DNA of 46,957 nucleotides from the NCBI RefSeq assembly GCF_001419765.1, contig NZ_LIRK01000025.1, positions 1 through 46,957 on the forward strand, written 5' to 3'. This document shows positions 32,165 to 39,759 of the stretch, in pieces. The DNA is from Streptomyces torulosus (GTDB lineage Bacteria; Actinomycetota; Actinomycetes; Streptomycetales; Streptomycetaceae). The number at the start of each line of letters is the position of its first letter. Position 1 is the first letter of the stretch. The notes under the pieces are model-generated. The model saw only the letters and a program-made list of their open reading frames with translations, did not search any database and was not told the DNA's origin. The position numbers and the translations under genes are program-made.

Positions 32165-33325
32165 TCAGCCGGTGTGGACGCGGGGGCGGCGGGCGCGGTC
32201 CGGTTCGGCCTCGCGCAGGACCTCGCGGGTGACCGGGGCGACCTCGCCCTGGCCGAAGAGGAAGAAGCGGAGGAAGTTGGCGAAGGGGTTGCCCTCGGTC
32301 CACTCGAAGTAGATGTGCGGGGTGCGGCCCGTGGAGTCGCGGACGTGGAGGAGGAGCGCGGCGAGGGAGTTGGGGACGGAGGAGGACTCCAGGGTCAGGA
32401 CCCGGTAGCGGTCGTGCAGGACCTCGCCGCGTACGGTCAGGCCCGCCTCGAACTCGGAGGGGTCCGTGACCGTCACCTCGACGAAGACGAAGTCCTCCTG
32501 TTCCGGCATGTCGTTGTCCTGCCGGATCTGCTCGATCTTGTCGCGGTACTCGGCCTTGTCACGCTGGTCGGGCTCGTTGGCGATGAAGCGGATACGGCGG
32601 TGGGACATGTCACGGACGAATCGTTCCGCCATGTCGTCCAGCTCGACGCTGGTCACGCGGAGTTCGAAGGCCCGGGCCAGGCGGGAGAGCAGGGAGGCGA
32701 GGATGATCGCGGCGATGAAGCAGGCGCCGATCTTCACACCGTCGGGGCGCTCGATGACGTTCAGGACGGTGGTGTAGAGGAACACCGCCGGGATCACGGC
32801 GAAGGCGATCGTCCAGCCTCGTTGGCCCGCCTTCCGGGCCGCGATGGTCACCACGATCGCCGCCGAGCTGATCAGGACCAGGACACCTGTCGCGTACGCG
32901 CCGCCCTGGGCGTCGACGTCCGCGTCGAAGATCCAGGTGACGAGGAAGCCGACCAGGGTGAAGACGATGACCATGGGGCGGACCGCGCGGGCCCAGTGCG
33001 GGGCCATGCCGTAGCGGGGAAGGTAGCGGGGCATGAGGTTCAGCAGGCCCGCCATCGCGGAGGCACCGGCGAACCACAGGATGGCGATCGTCGAGACGTC
33101 GTAGAGGGTGCCGAAGGCGTTGCCCAGATACTCGTGTGCAAGGTAGGCGAGGGCACGGCCGTTCGCGTCGCCGCCGTCCTCGAACTCCTTCTCCGGGATG
33201 AGGAGGGTGGTGATGAAGCTGGTGGTGACCAGGAAGGCGCTCATGATGACGGCCGCGGTGGTGAGCAGCTTCTTCGTGCCCCGGATGCGGCCCTTGGGGT
33301 TCTCCTCCGTGTCTCCCTCGAACGA
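32165..33325 (-). pseudogene. C-terminal half of an APC-family amino-acid-type permease
   Basis: About 385 codons on the minus strand begin abruptly at [17 protein letters not shown] and continue through at least five membrane helices ([49 protein letters not shown] and others). A soluble C-terminal domain ends [17 protein letters not shown]. This is the second half of a roughly 650-residue APC permease common in Streptomyces. The first six or so helices are missing. Upstream the frame only runs antisense through the KdpD-like fragment at 33.3-33.8 kb. The break at about 33325 is shared with that fragment, so both were cut by the same rearrangement. No start codon with a ribosome site precedes it. 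Confidence 0.8.
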
Positions 33326-34040
33326 GGAGCGGCGGCGTGCCGAGCGCGGGGAGGATGTGGTCGTGGCGTTCGCCGAGTGCCACGGTCGCCCGCGCACGGA
33401 GGCGATGCTCCACGGCCTGGAGACCGTTCCACGCGCCCGCTGTACCCACCACGGAGCACGGTTCGAGGAGGTGGATCTCGCCGCGGTGCTGGCCCGTCGC
33501 CCGCAGGTGGCGATCGTCGACGAGTTCGCGCACAGCAACGTTCCCGGCGACGGCCGCCACCCCAAGCGGTGGCAGGACATCGAGGCGCTGCTCGCCGCCG
33601 GTGTCGACGTCATCGCGGCGCTGAACATCCAGCACCTGGAGTCCCTCAACGACGTCGCCGAGAAGATCACCCATGTGCCGCAGCACGAGACGGTGCCCGA
33701 CGAGGTCGTGCGGCGGGCCCATCAGGTCGAGCTGGTGGACATGCCGCCGGAGGGGCTGCGACGCCGTATGGCGCACGGCAACATCCACGTGCCCGAGAAG
33801 GTAGACGCCGCCCTCTCCCGTCTGACGTCCGAGCGCCGCAGCCTGGGCCGCCCCATCGACACGTACGTCCGTGAAGCGGCCGCGGAGCCTGGCACCCGGG
33901 TCACCGTCCTGATTCCGGAGGCCGAGCCCGAGCGGCTGTGGCAGCGGCTGCTGCAGAACCAGCGGGGCGCGGTCGTCGCGCACGCCGTACGTCGCGAGAC
34001 CGACGCCGCGATCTGCCGGCTGCGTTTCCGGCTGCTGTGA
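33321..34040 (+). pseudogene. Chimera of a KdpD N-terminal fragment and an APC-permease C-terminal domain
   Basis: The first part (33325-33818) is a KdpD sensor-domain segment: [35 protein letters not shown] and [20 protein letters not shown]. It is clearly related to but different from the intact kdpD downstream. The beginning, with the Walker A loop, is absent. After KVDAALS the frame continues without a break into GRPIDTYVREA, VTVLIPEAEPERLWQRLL and TDAAICRLRFRLL, which resemble the cytoplasmic end of a second type of APC permease. Both halves are partial, so this is a rearrangement product lying directly before the kdp operon. No ribosome site or start was found at its 5' end. Confidence 0.7.
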
Positions 34041-34091
34041 GCGGGCCGATCCGCACCGCCACGTGACCCCCGCCACCGATGACGGCCAGGG

Positions 34092-34183
34092 CCGTATGGA
34101 TCCCGTCAAAGGTGTGCGGGCCGCCGTATGAGAGCCGTCAATGGCCGACCGAATCCGGCCAGAGTCGCGGTTTCCTCTAACTG
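34092..34183 (+). promoter_or_regulatory. kdp promoter region with phased direct repeats (candidate KdpE site)
   Basis: CCGTAT (34092), CCGTCA (34103), CCGTAT (34124) and CCGTCA (34135) start 11, 21 and 11 bases apart, the phasing expected for an OmpR-type dimer such as KdpE. A possible -10, TAACTG, is at 34178-34183 with no good -35, which fits activator dependence. The last repeat would lie near -50. The peptide gene starts at 34219. All by inspection. Confidence 0.6.
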
Positions 34184-34218
34184 TCCGTTCTTCCCGAACC
34201 TCACTCCAGGAGTCCGCG

Positions 34219-34302
34219 ATGGCCGATCTGGCCTTCGTCGTCACCACGATCGCCGTGTTCGCGCTGGTGGCCTTCGTCGCCAAGGGGGTGACGAAGCTGT
34301 GA
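34219..34302 (+). CDS. 27-residue single-helix membrane peptide leading the kdp operon
   Basis: ATG at 34219 with CCAGGAG 6-7 bases before it. The product is almost wholly one hydrophobic helix ([20 protein letters not shown]) ending in a basic GVTKL. Its TGA overlaps the GTG of kdpF as GTGA. Size and charge pattern resemble KdpF, the small lipid-like stabiliser of the KdpABC pump, but the sequence is different. It could be a second KdpF-like subunit, a regulator of the pump, or a leader peptide for coupled translation of kdpF. Good ribosome site and exact overlap make it a real gene in my view. Confidence 0.75.
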   Translation: MADLAFVVTTIAVFALVAFVAKGVTKL

Positions 34303-34388
34303 CCGTCGAGAACATCGTCGGCCTGGTCGTGGCCGTCTCCCTGCTGGGTTATCTCGTCCTCGCCCTGATCTTCCCGGAGAGGTTCTGA
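34299..34388 (+). CDS. kdpF: KdpF, small subunit of the K+-transporting ATPase
   Basis: 29 residues from a GTG at 34299 that overlaps the stop of the leading peptide. The sequence [20 protein letters not shown] followed by LIFPERF is the classic KdpF pattern: one membrane helix and a C-terminal (H/P)xERF-type end. KdpF sits at the KdpA/KdpB interface and stabilises the complex. kdpA starts 8 bases downstream. Confidence 0.93.
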   Translation: MTVENIVGLVVAVSLLGYLVLALIFPERF

Positions 34389-34396
34389 CCAGCGAT

Positions 34397-36133
34397 ATGG
34401 GTCCCGTACTCGCCGGCGTGCTCCAGTTGCTCGCGCTCATCGCGGCACTGGCGCTCGCCTACCGTCCCCTCGGCACCTACATGGCCAAGGTCTACTCCGC
34501 CGACCAGCACTGGCGTGTCGAGAAGTGGATCTACAAGGGCATCGGCGCCAACCCCGACACCGAGATGCGCTGGCCCGCGTACCTGCGCGGCGTCCTCGCC
34601 TTCTCGGCCGTCGGTGTGCTCTTCCTCTACCTGCTGCAGCGGCTCCAGGGTGTCCTGCCGGGCTCGCTGGGCTTCTCCTCCATCGACGCGGACCAGGCGT
34701 TCAACACCGCCGCGTCCTTCGTGACGAACACCAACTGGCAGTCGTACTACGGCGAGCAGGCCATGGGCCACGTCGTGCAGGTCGGCGGGCTGGCCGTGCA
34801 GAACTTCGTCTCGGCTGCCGTGGGCATGGCGGTGGCGGTCGCGCTCGTACGTGGTTTCGCGCTCCCCCACTCTCGGCTTCTCCCCCACTCTCGGCTTCGC
34901 TCGAGCGGGGGGACCCCCATGAGCGGGGGGACCCCCATCCGCTCCGGTGAGCTGGGGAACTTCTGGTCGGACATGGTGCGCGGGGTGACCCGCATCCTGC
35001 TGCCGCTCGCGTTCGTCGCGGCGATCGTGCTGGTCGCCTGCGGGGCGATCCAGAACTTCTCCGGCATCCACGAGGTCGGCCAGTTCATGGGCGGCTCCCA
35101 GCAGTGGAACGGCGGGGCCGTCGCCTCGACGGAGGCCATCAAGGAGGTCGGCACGAACGGCGGAGGCATCTTCAACGCCAACTCCGCCCACCCGTTCGAG
35201 AACCCGACCCCGTTCACCAACCTCTTCGAGATCTTCCTGCTGCTGGTGATCCCGTTCGCCCTCACCCGGACGTTCGGTGTCATGGTCGGCTCGGTCAAGC
35301 AGGGCTACGCGATCCTCGCCACGATGGCCACCATCTGGCTCGGGTTCACCGCCCTGATGATGTGGACCGAGTTCGCCCACCACGGCCCGGCGTTCGAGAT
35401 CGCCGGCGGAGCCATGGAGGGCAAGGAGAACCGGTTCGGTGTCGGCGCCTCGTCGATCTTCGCGGTGGCGACCACGCTCACCTCGACCGGCGCGGTGGAC
35501 TCCTTCCATTCCTCGTTCACCGGTCTCGGCGGCGGGATCACGATGCTCGGCATGCAACTGGGTGAGATCGCGCCCGGCGGCGTCGGTTCCGGCCTCTACG
35601 GCATGCTGATCATGGCGATCATCGCGGTGTTCATCGCCGGGCTGATGGTGGGCCGTACCCCCGAGTACCTGGGCAAGAAGATCGGCACCCGTGAGATCAA
35701 GTTCGCGGCCTGCTACATCCTCATCACCCCGGCCCTGGTGCTCGTCCTCACCGCCGCCGCGATGGCCCTGCCCACCCCGGGCAACTCGATGACGAACTCC
35801 GGCGCGCACGGATTCTCCGAGATCCTGTACGCCTACACCTCGGCGTCCAACAACAACGGCTCGGCCTTCGCCGGACTGAACGCGGACACCCAGTGGTTCA
35901 ACAGCACGCTCGGCATCGCGATGCTGCTCGGCCGGTTCCTGCCGATGGTGTTCGTGCTGGCGCTGGCCGGATCGCTCGCCGAGCAGAAGCCGGTCCCGGC
36001 CACCGCGGGCACCCTGCGCACCGAAAAGCCCCTGTTCACCGGGTTGTTGGTGGGCGCGATCCTGATCATCACCGGGCTGACGTACTTTCCGTCGCTCGCG
36101 CTGGGCCCGCTGGCAGAGGGGCTGGCGTCATGA
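34397..36133 (+). CDS. kdpA: KdpA, potassium-binding channel-like subunit, with an in-frame repeat insertion
   Basis: 578 residues. KdpA forms the K+ selectivity pathway of the high-affinity Kdp pump. Conserved P-loop-like segments are seen: [54 protein letters not shown] and [16 protein letters not shown], one for each of the four channel repeats. Compared with the usual about 550-555 residues it is longer. Residues about 155-181 ([11 protein letters not shown], then [11 protein letters not shown]) are encoded by a duplicated palindromic element lying between two membrane helices and preserving the frame. The loop faces the cytoplasm by usual topology, so the protein may still work. The stop overlaps the kdpB start as ATGA. 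Confidence 0.95.
   Translation: MGPVLAGVLQLLALIAALALAYRPLGTYMAKVYSADQHWRVEKWIYKGIGANPDTEMRWPAYLRGVLAFSAVGVLFLYLLQRLQGVLPGSLGFSSIDADQAFNTAASFVTNTNWQSYYGEQAMGHVVQVGGLAVQNFVSAAVGMAVAVALVRGFALPHSRLLPHSRLRSSGGTPMSGGTPIRSGELGNFWSDMVRGVTRILLPLAFVAAIVLVACGAIQNFSGIHEVGQFMGGSQQWNGGAVASTEAIKEVGTNGGGIFNANSAHPFENPTPFTNLFEIFLLLVIPFALTRTFGVMVGSVKQGYAILATMATIWLGFTALMMWTEFAHHGPAFEIAGGAMEGKENRFGVGASSIFAVATTLTSTGAVDSFHSSFTGLGGGITMLGMQLGEIAPGGVGSGLYGMLIMAIIAVFIAGLMVGRTPEYLGKKIGTREIKFAACYILITPALVLVLTAAAMALPTPGNSMTNSGAHGFSEILYAYTSASNNNGSAFAGLNADTQWFNSTLGIAMLLGRFLPMVFVLALAGSLAEQKPVPATAGTLRTEKPLFTGLLVGAILIITGLTYFPSLALGPLAEGLAS
34861..34938. repeat. Nested palindromic repeat element inside kdpA
   Basis: TCCCCCACTCTCGGCTTC occurs twice in tandem (34863-34880, 34881-34898). 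After GCTC, GAGCGGGGGGACCCCCAT occurs twice (34903-34920, 34921-34938). The two types are partly complementary (TCCCCC/GGGGGA and the central GCTCGAGC), so the element folds as a hairpin. Every unit is 18 bases, so the kdpA frame is kept. I recognise the core as a repeat scattered through Streptomyces genomes. Confidence 0.88.
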
Positions 36134-38262
36134 CCACCGATGTAACGAAGCAAGAGGACACGATGTCCACAGCCACCCCGACCCGGGCGCCGCACAGCGA
36201 CGTACCCACCGGGCACAAGCCCGCCGAGGGCCGCGTGGGCGCGGGCCTCTTCGACCCCAAGCAGTTGCTGAAGTCGCTGCCGGACGCCTTCCGCAAGCTC
36301 GACCCGCGGGTGATGATCAAGTCGCCCGTGATGTTCGTGGTGCTGGTCGGGTCCGTGCTGACCACGCTCTTCTCCTTCAAGGACCCGACCGACTGGTTCG
36401 GCTGGACCATCAGCGCCTGGCTCTGGCTGACGGTGATCTTCGCGAACCTGGCGGAGGCGGTCGCCGAAGGACGGGGCAAGGCGCAGGCCGACACCCTGCG
36501 CAAGGCCAAGACCGACACCGTGGCCCGGCGGCTCGCCGGGGACTCCGAAGAGAGCGTCCCCGGCACCGAACTACGGATCGGTGACCTGGTCGTGTGCGAG
36601 GCGGGCGACATCATCCCCGGCGACGGTGACGTCGTCGAGGGCGTCGCCTCCGTGGACGAGTCGGCGATCACCGGTGAGTCCGCGCCCGTCATCAGGGAGT
36701 CCGGCGGTGACCGCTCGGCCGTCACCGGCGGCACGAAGGTTCTCTCCGACCGCATCGTCATCAAGATCACGACAAAGCCGGGCGAGACCTTCATCGACCG
36801 GATGATCAACCTGGTCGAGGGCGCGGCACGCCAGAAGACGCCCAACGAGATCGCGCTGAACATCCTGCTGGCGTCGCTCACGATCGTGTTCCTGCTGGCG
36901 GTGGCGACCCTGCCGCCGTTCGCGGACTACGCGGGCACGCATCTCACGATGGTCGTGCTGGTGGCCCTGCTGGTCTGCCTGATCCCGACGACGATCGGCG
37001 CGCTCCTGTCGGCGATCGGCATCGCGGGCATGGACCGGTTGGTCCAGCGCAATGTGCTGGCCATGTCGGGTCGGGCCGTCGAGGCCGCCGGTGACGTCTC
37101 GACCCTGCTCCTCGACAAGACCGGCACGATCACGCTCGGCAACCGGCAGGCCGCCGAGTTCGTGCCGGTCGAGGGCACCACCGAGGACGAGGTCGCGGAT
37201 GCGGCCCAGCTCTCCTCGCTGGCCGACGAGACACCCGAGGGCCGCTCCATCGTCGTACTCGCCAAGGAGAAGTACGGTCTGCGCGAGCGCGTGCAGGGCG
37301 AGCTGCCCGGCGCCGAGTGGATCGCGTTCACCGCCCAGACCCGTATGTCGGGCGTGGACGTCGACGGGCGCAAGGTCCGCAAGGGCGCGGCCGGGTCCGT
37401 CATCGCCTGGGTCCGGGAACAGGGCGGCAGGGTCGCCGAGGACGCGGGCACCCTCTCCGACCGGATCTCCGAGGCCGGTGGTACCCCGCTGCTGGTGGCG
37501 GTCGAGGACGCCGAGGGCGCCCGGGTGCTGGGCGTCATCCACCTCAAGGACGTCGTCAAGGAGGGCATGCGTGAGCGGTTCGACGAACTGCGCCGCATGG
37601 GCATCAAGACCGTCATGATCACGGGCGACAACCCGCTGACGGCCCGGGCGATCGCCGAGGAGGCGGGCGTCGACGACTTCCTCGCCGAGGCCACCCCCGA
37701 GGACAAGATGGCCCTCATCAAGCGGGAGCAGGCCGGCGGCAAGCTCGTCGCGATGACCGGTGACGGCACCAACGACGCGCCCGCGCTGGCCCAGGCGGAC
37801 GTCGGCGTCGCGATGAACACCGGTACGTCGGCCGCCAAGGAGGCCGGCAACATGGTCGACCTCGACTCCAACCCGACCAAGCTGATCGAGATCGTCGAGA
37901 TCGGCAAGCAACTGCTGATCACCCGGGGCGCGTTGACCACGTTCTCCATCGCCAACGACGTCGCGAAGTACTTCGCGATCATCCCGGCGCTGTTCGCGGC
38001 CGTCTACCCGGGCCTGGACAAGCTCAACATCATGGGCCTGTCCTCGCCCGACTCCGCGATCCTCTCCGCTGTCATCTTCAACGCGCTGATCATCGTCGCG
38101 CTGGTGCCGCTCTCCCTGAAGGGCGTGCAGTACCGGCCGGTCAGCGCCGACAAGCTGCTCCGCCGCAACCTCACCGTCTACGGCCTCGGCGGACTGATCG
38201 CCCCCTTCATCGGCATCAAGCTCATCGACCTGCTCATCTCCCTCATCCCCGGAATCGGTTGA
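36130..38262 (+). CDS. kdpB: KdpB, P-type ATPase subunit of the K+ pump
   Basis: 710 residues from the ATG at 36130 that overlaps the kdpA stop; an ATG at 36163 behind GAGGA is a reasonable alternative. It is a type IA P-type ATPase. The actuator motif is AITGESAPV, the phosphorylation site [12 protein letters not shown], the nucleotide-binding region includes [15 protein letters not shown] and [10 protein letters not shown], and the hinge is [21 protein letters not shown]. The N-terminal extension of about 60 residues is hydrophilic and typical of actinobacterial KdpB. It hydrolyses ATP to drive K+ through KdpA. The kdpC start follows 5 bases after the stop. All key residues are present and the gene looks intact. 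Confidence 0.97.
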   Translation: MTTDVTKQEDTMSTATPTRAPHSDVPTGHKPAEGRVGAGLFDPKQLLKSLPDAFRKLDPRVMIKSPVMFVVLVGSVLTTLFSFKDPTDWFGWTISAWLWLTVIFANLAEAVAEGRGKAQADTLRKAKTDTVARRLAGDSEESVPGTELRIGDLVVCEAGDIIPGDGDVVEGVASVDESAITGESAPVIRESGGDRSAVTGGTKVLSDRIVIKITTKPGETFIDRMINLVEGAARQKTPNEIALNILLASLTIVFLLAVATLPPFADYAGTHLTMVVLVALLVCLIPTTIGALLSAIGIAGMDRLVQRNVLAMSGRAVEAAGDVSTLLLDKTGTITLGNRQAAEFVPVEGTTEDEVADAAQLSSLADETPEGRSIVVLAKEKYGLRERVQGELPGAEWIAFTAQTRMSGVDVDGRKVRKGAAGSVIAWVREQGGRVAEDAGTLSDRISEAGGTPLLVAVEDAEGARVLGVIHLKDVVKEGMRERFDELRRMGIKTVMITGDNPLTARAIAEEAGVDDFLAEATPEDKMALIKREQAGGKLVAMTGDGTNDAPALAQADVGVAMNTGTSAAKEAGNMVDLDSNPTKLIEIVEIGKQLLITRGALTTFSIANDVAKYFAIIPALFAAVYPGLDKLNIMGLSSPDSAILSAVIFNALIIVALVPLSLKGVQYRPVSADKLLRRNLTVYGLGGLIAPFIGIKLIDLLISLIPGIG

Positions 38263-38267
38263 GCGCC

Positions 38268-38939
38268 ATGAAAAACACGGTCATCAACACCGCCCGGCTG
38301 TTCGGAGCGGGCCTGCGCGCCCTCCTCGTCCTCACCCTGGTGACGGGCGTCCTCTACCCGCTCGTCGTCACCGGCTTCGCCCAGGCGCTGTTCAACGACA
38401 AGGCGAACGGCTCCGAGATCAAGGACCACACCGGCAGGGTCGTCGGCTCCTCGCTCATCGGGCAGTCGTACAACCTGCCGCTGAAGGAGGGCCAGGAGAC
38501 CCCGGAGCCCGACCTGAAGTGGTTCCAGGGCCGCCCCCAGAACGGTCTCGGCACCAACAGCGTCAACACCCAGTACAAGCTGATCCTGTCCGGCGCCACC
38601 AACCGGTCCGCCGACAACGCGGACCTGATCGACTGGGTGAAGGCCGCCAAGGCCGCCGTCGTCAAGGACAACTCGACCGCCGACCACAAGGTCAAGCCCT
38701 CCGAGGTGCCGGCCGACGCGGTGACGTCCTCCGGCTCCGGCCTGGACCCGGACATCTCCCCGGCCTACGCCGACCTCCAGGTCCACCGGGTCGCCGAGCA
38801 GAACGGCCTCTCCGCCGATCAGGTGCAGAAGCTCGTCGACGACCACACCGAGAGCCGCACCCTCGGCTTCATCGGGGAGCCGCGTGTGAACGTCCTCGAA
38901 CTCAACATCGCGCTCAAGGGTCTGCTGGCCAAGGGTTGA
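38268..38939 (+). CDS. kdpC: KdpC, accessory subunit of the K+ pump
   Basis: 223 residues; the ATG at 38268 is preferred to a TTG at 38259 that overlaps the kdpB stop. One membrane helix (LRALLVLTLVTGVLYPLVVTG) anchors a periplasm-facing domain. Family blocks are GSSLIGQSY, KWFQGRPQ near residue 85, SGSGLDPDISPAYADLQVHRVA and the end GEPRVNVLELNIAL. KdpC supports assembly and raises ATP affinity of the complex. The insert around residues 105-150 (ATNRSADNADLIDWV) is normal for actinobacteria. It closes the structural part of the operon; kdpE begins 134 bases further on. Confidence 0.96.
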   Translation: MKNTVINTARLFGAGLRALLVLTLVTGVLYPLVVTGFAQALFNDKANGSEIKDHTGRVVGSSLIGQSYNLPLKEGQETPEPDLKWFQGRPQNGLGTNSVNTQYKLILSGATNRSADNADLIDWVKAAKAAVVKDNSTADHKVKPSEVPADAVTSSGSGLDPDISPAYADLQVHRVAEQNGLSADQVQKLVDDHTESRTLGFIGEPRVNVLELNIALKGLLAKG

Positions 38940-39073
38940 CGGCAGCGCACGCTCCACAGGGGAGTCGGCGGTCCGGGCGGGGAGCCGGGAACCGCCGACT
39001 CCCGCCCGCATGAGTGCCGGGCGCACGGCCACCGGCGTTCATGGCCCGACGTACGACAGGAAGGCGCACACCC

Positions 39074-39757
39074 ATGACACGGGTGCTGGTGGTGGAGGAC
39101 GACCCGCAGCTCGTACGGGCCCTCATCATCAATCTCCAGGCACGTCAGTACGGGGTCGACGCGGCCCCCGACGGTGCCACCGCGCTCCGGCTGGCCGCCG
39201 CGCGACAGCCCGACGTGGTCCTGCTCGACCTCGGGCTGCCCGACATGGACGGAGTCGAGGTCATCGAGGCGCTGCGCGGCTGGACCCGGGTGCCGATCAT
39301 GGTGCTCTCCGCCCGCCAGGCGTCCGAGGAGAAGGTCGCCGCCCTCGACGCGGGCGCCGACGACTACATCACCAAGCCGTTCAGCATGGACGAACTCCTC
39401 GCCCGGCTCCGGGCCGCCGTCCGCCGCACCGAGGACATCGCGCTCGCGCCCGAGACGACGCTCGTCGAGACGGACGCCTTCACCATCGACCTGCTGGCCA
39501 AGACGGCCGTACGGGACGGTCACGACGTACGCCTCACCCCGACCGAGTGGCATCTGCTGGAGATCCTGGTCACCAACCCGGGACGGCTGATCACACAGAA
39601 ACACCTCCTCCAGGAGGTCTGGGGCGTCACCCAGGGCAACAAGACCAACTACCTGCGGGTGTACATGGCCCAGCTGCGTCGCAAGCTGGAAACGGACCCC
39701 GCCCACCCCCGCTATCTCATCACCGAGCCCGGTATGGGCTATCGCTTCGAAGGATGA
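39074..39757 (+). CDS. kdpE: KdpE, OmpR-family response regulator
   Basis: 227 residues; the ATG at 39074 follows AGGAAGG and starts the receiver at TRVLVVEDDPQLVRAL. The acidic pair is EDD, the phosphoacceptor Asp lies in VVLLDLGLPDMDG, the switch Thr/Ser in IMVLSARQ and the Lys in YITKPFSMDELLAR. Residues about 130-225 are the winged helix with LTPTEWHLLEILV and YLRVYMAQLRRKLE. KdpE activates kdp transcription when KdpD signals low K+ or osmotic stress. The CCGTCA/CCGTAT repeats before the operon are its likely target. The stop overlaps an ATG of kdpD. Confidence 0.95.
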   Translation: MTRVLVVEDDPQLVRALIINLQARQYGVDAAPDGATALRLAAARQPDVVLLDLGLPDMDGVEVIEALRGWTRVPIMVLSARQASEEKVAALDAGADDYITKPFSMDELLARLRAAVRRTEDIALAPETTLVETDAFTIDLLAKTAVRDGHDVRLTPTEWHLLEILVTNPGRLITQKHLLQEVWGVTQGNKTNYLRVYMAQLRRKLETDPAHPRYLITEPGMGYRFEG

Positions 39758-39759
39758 AC

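Noticed and set aside
34041..34218. A riboswitch (for example c-di-AMP type) before kdp
   Set aside because: No conserved helices or long structured leader; phased direct repeats explain the region better.
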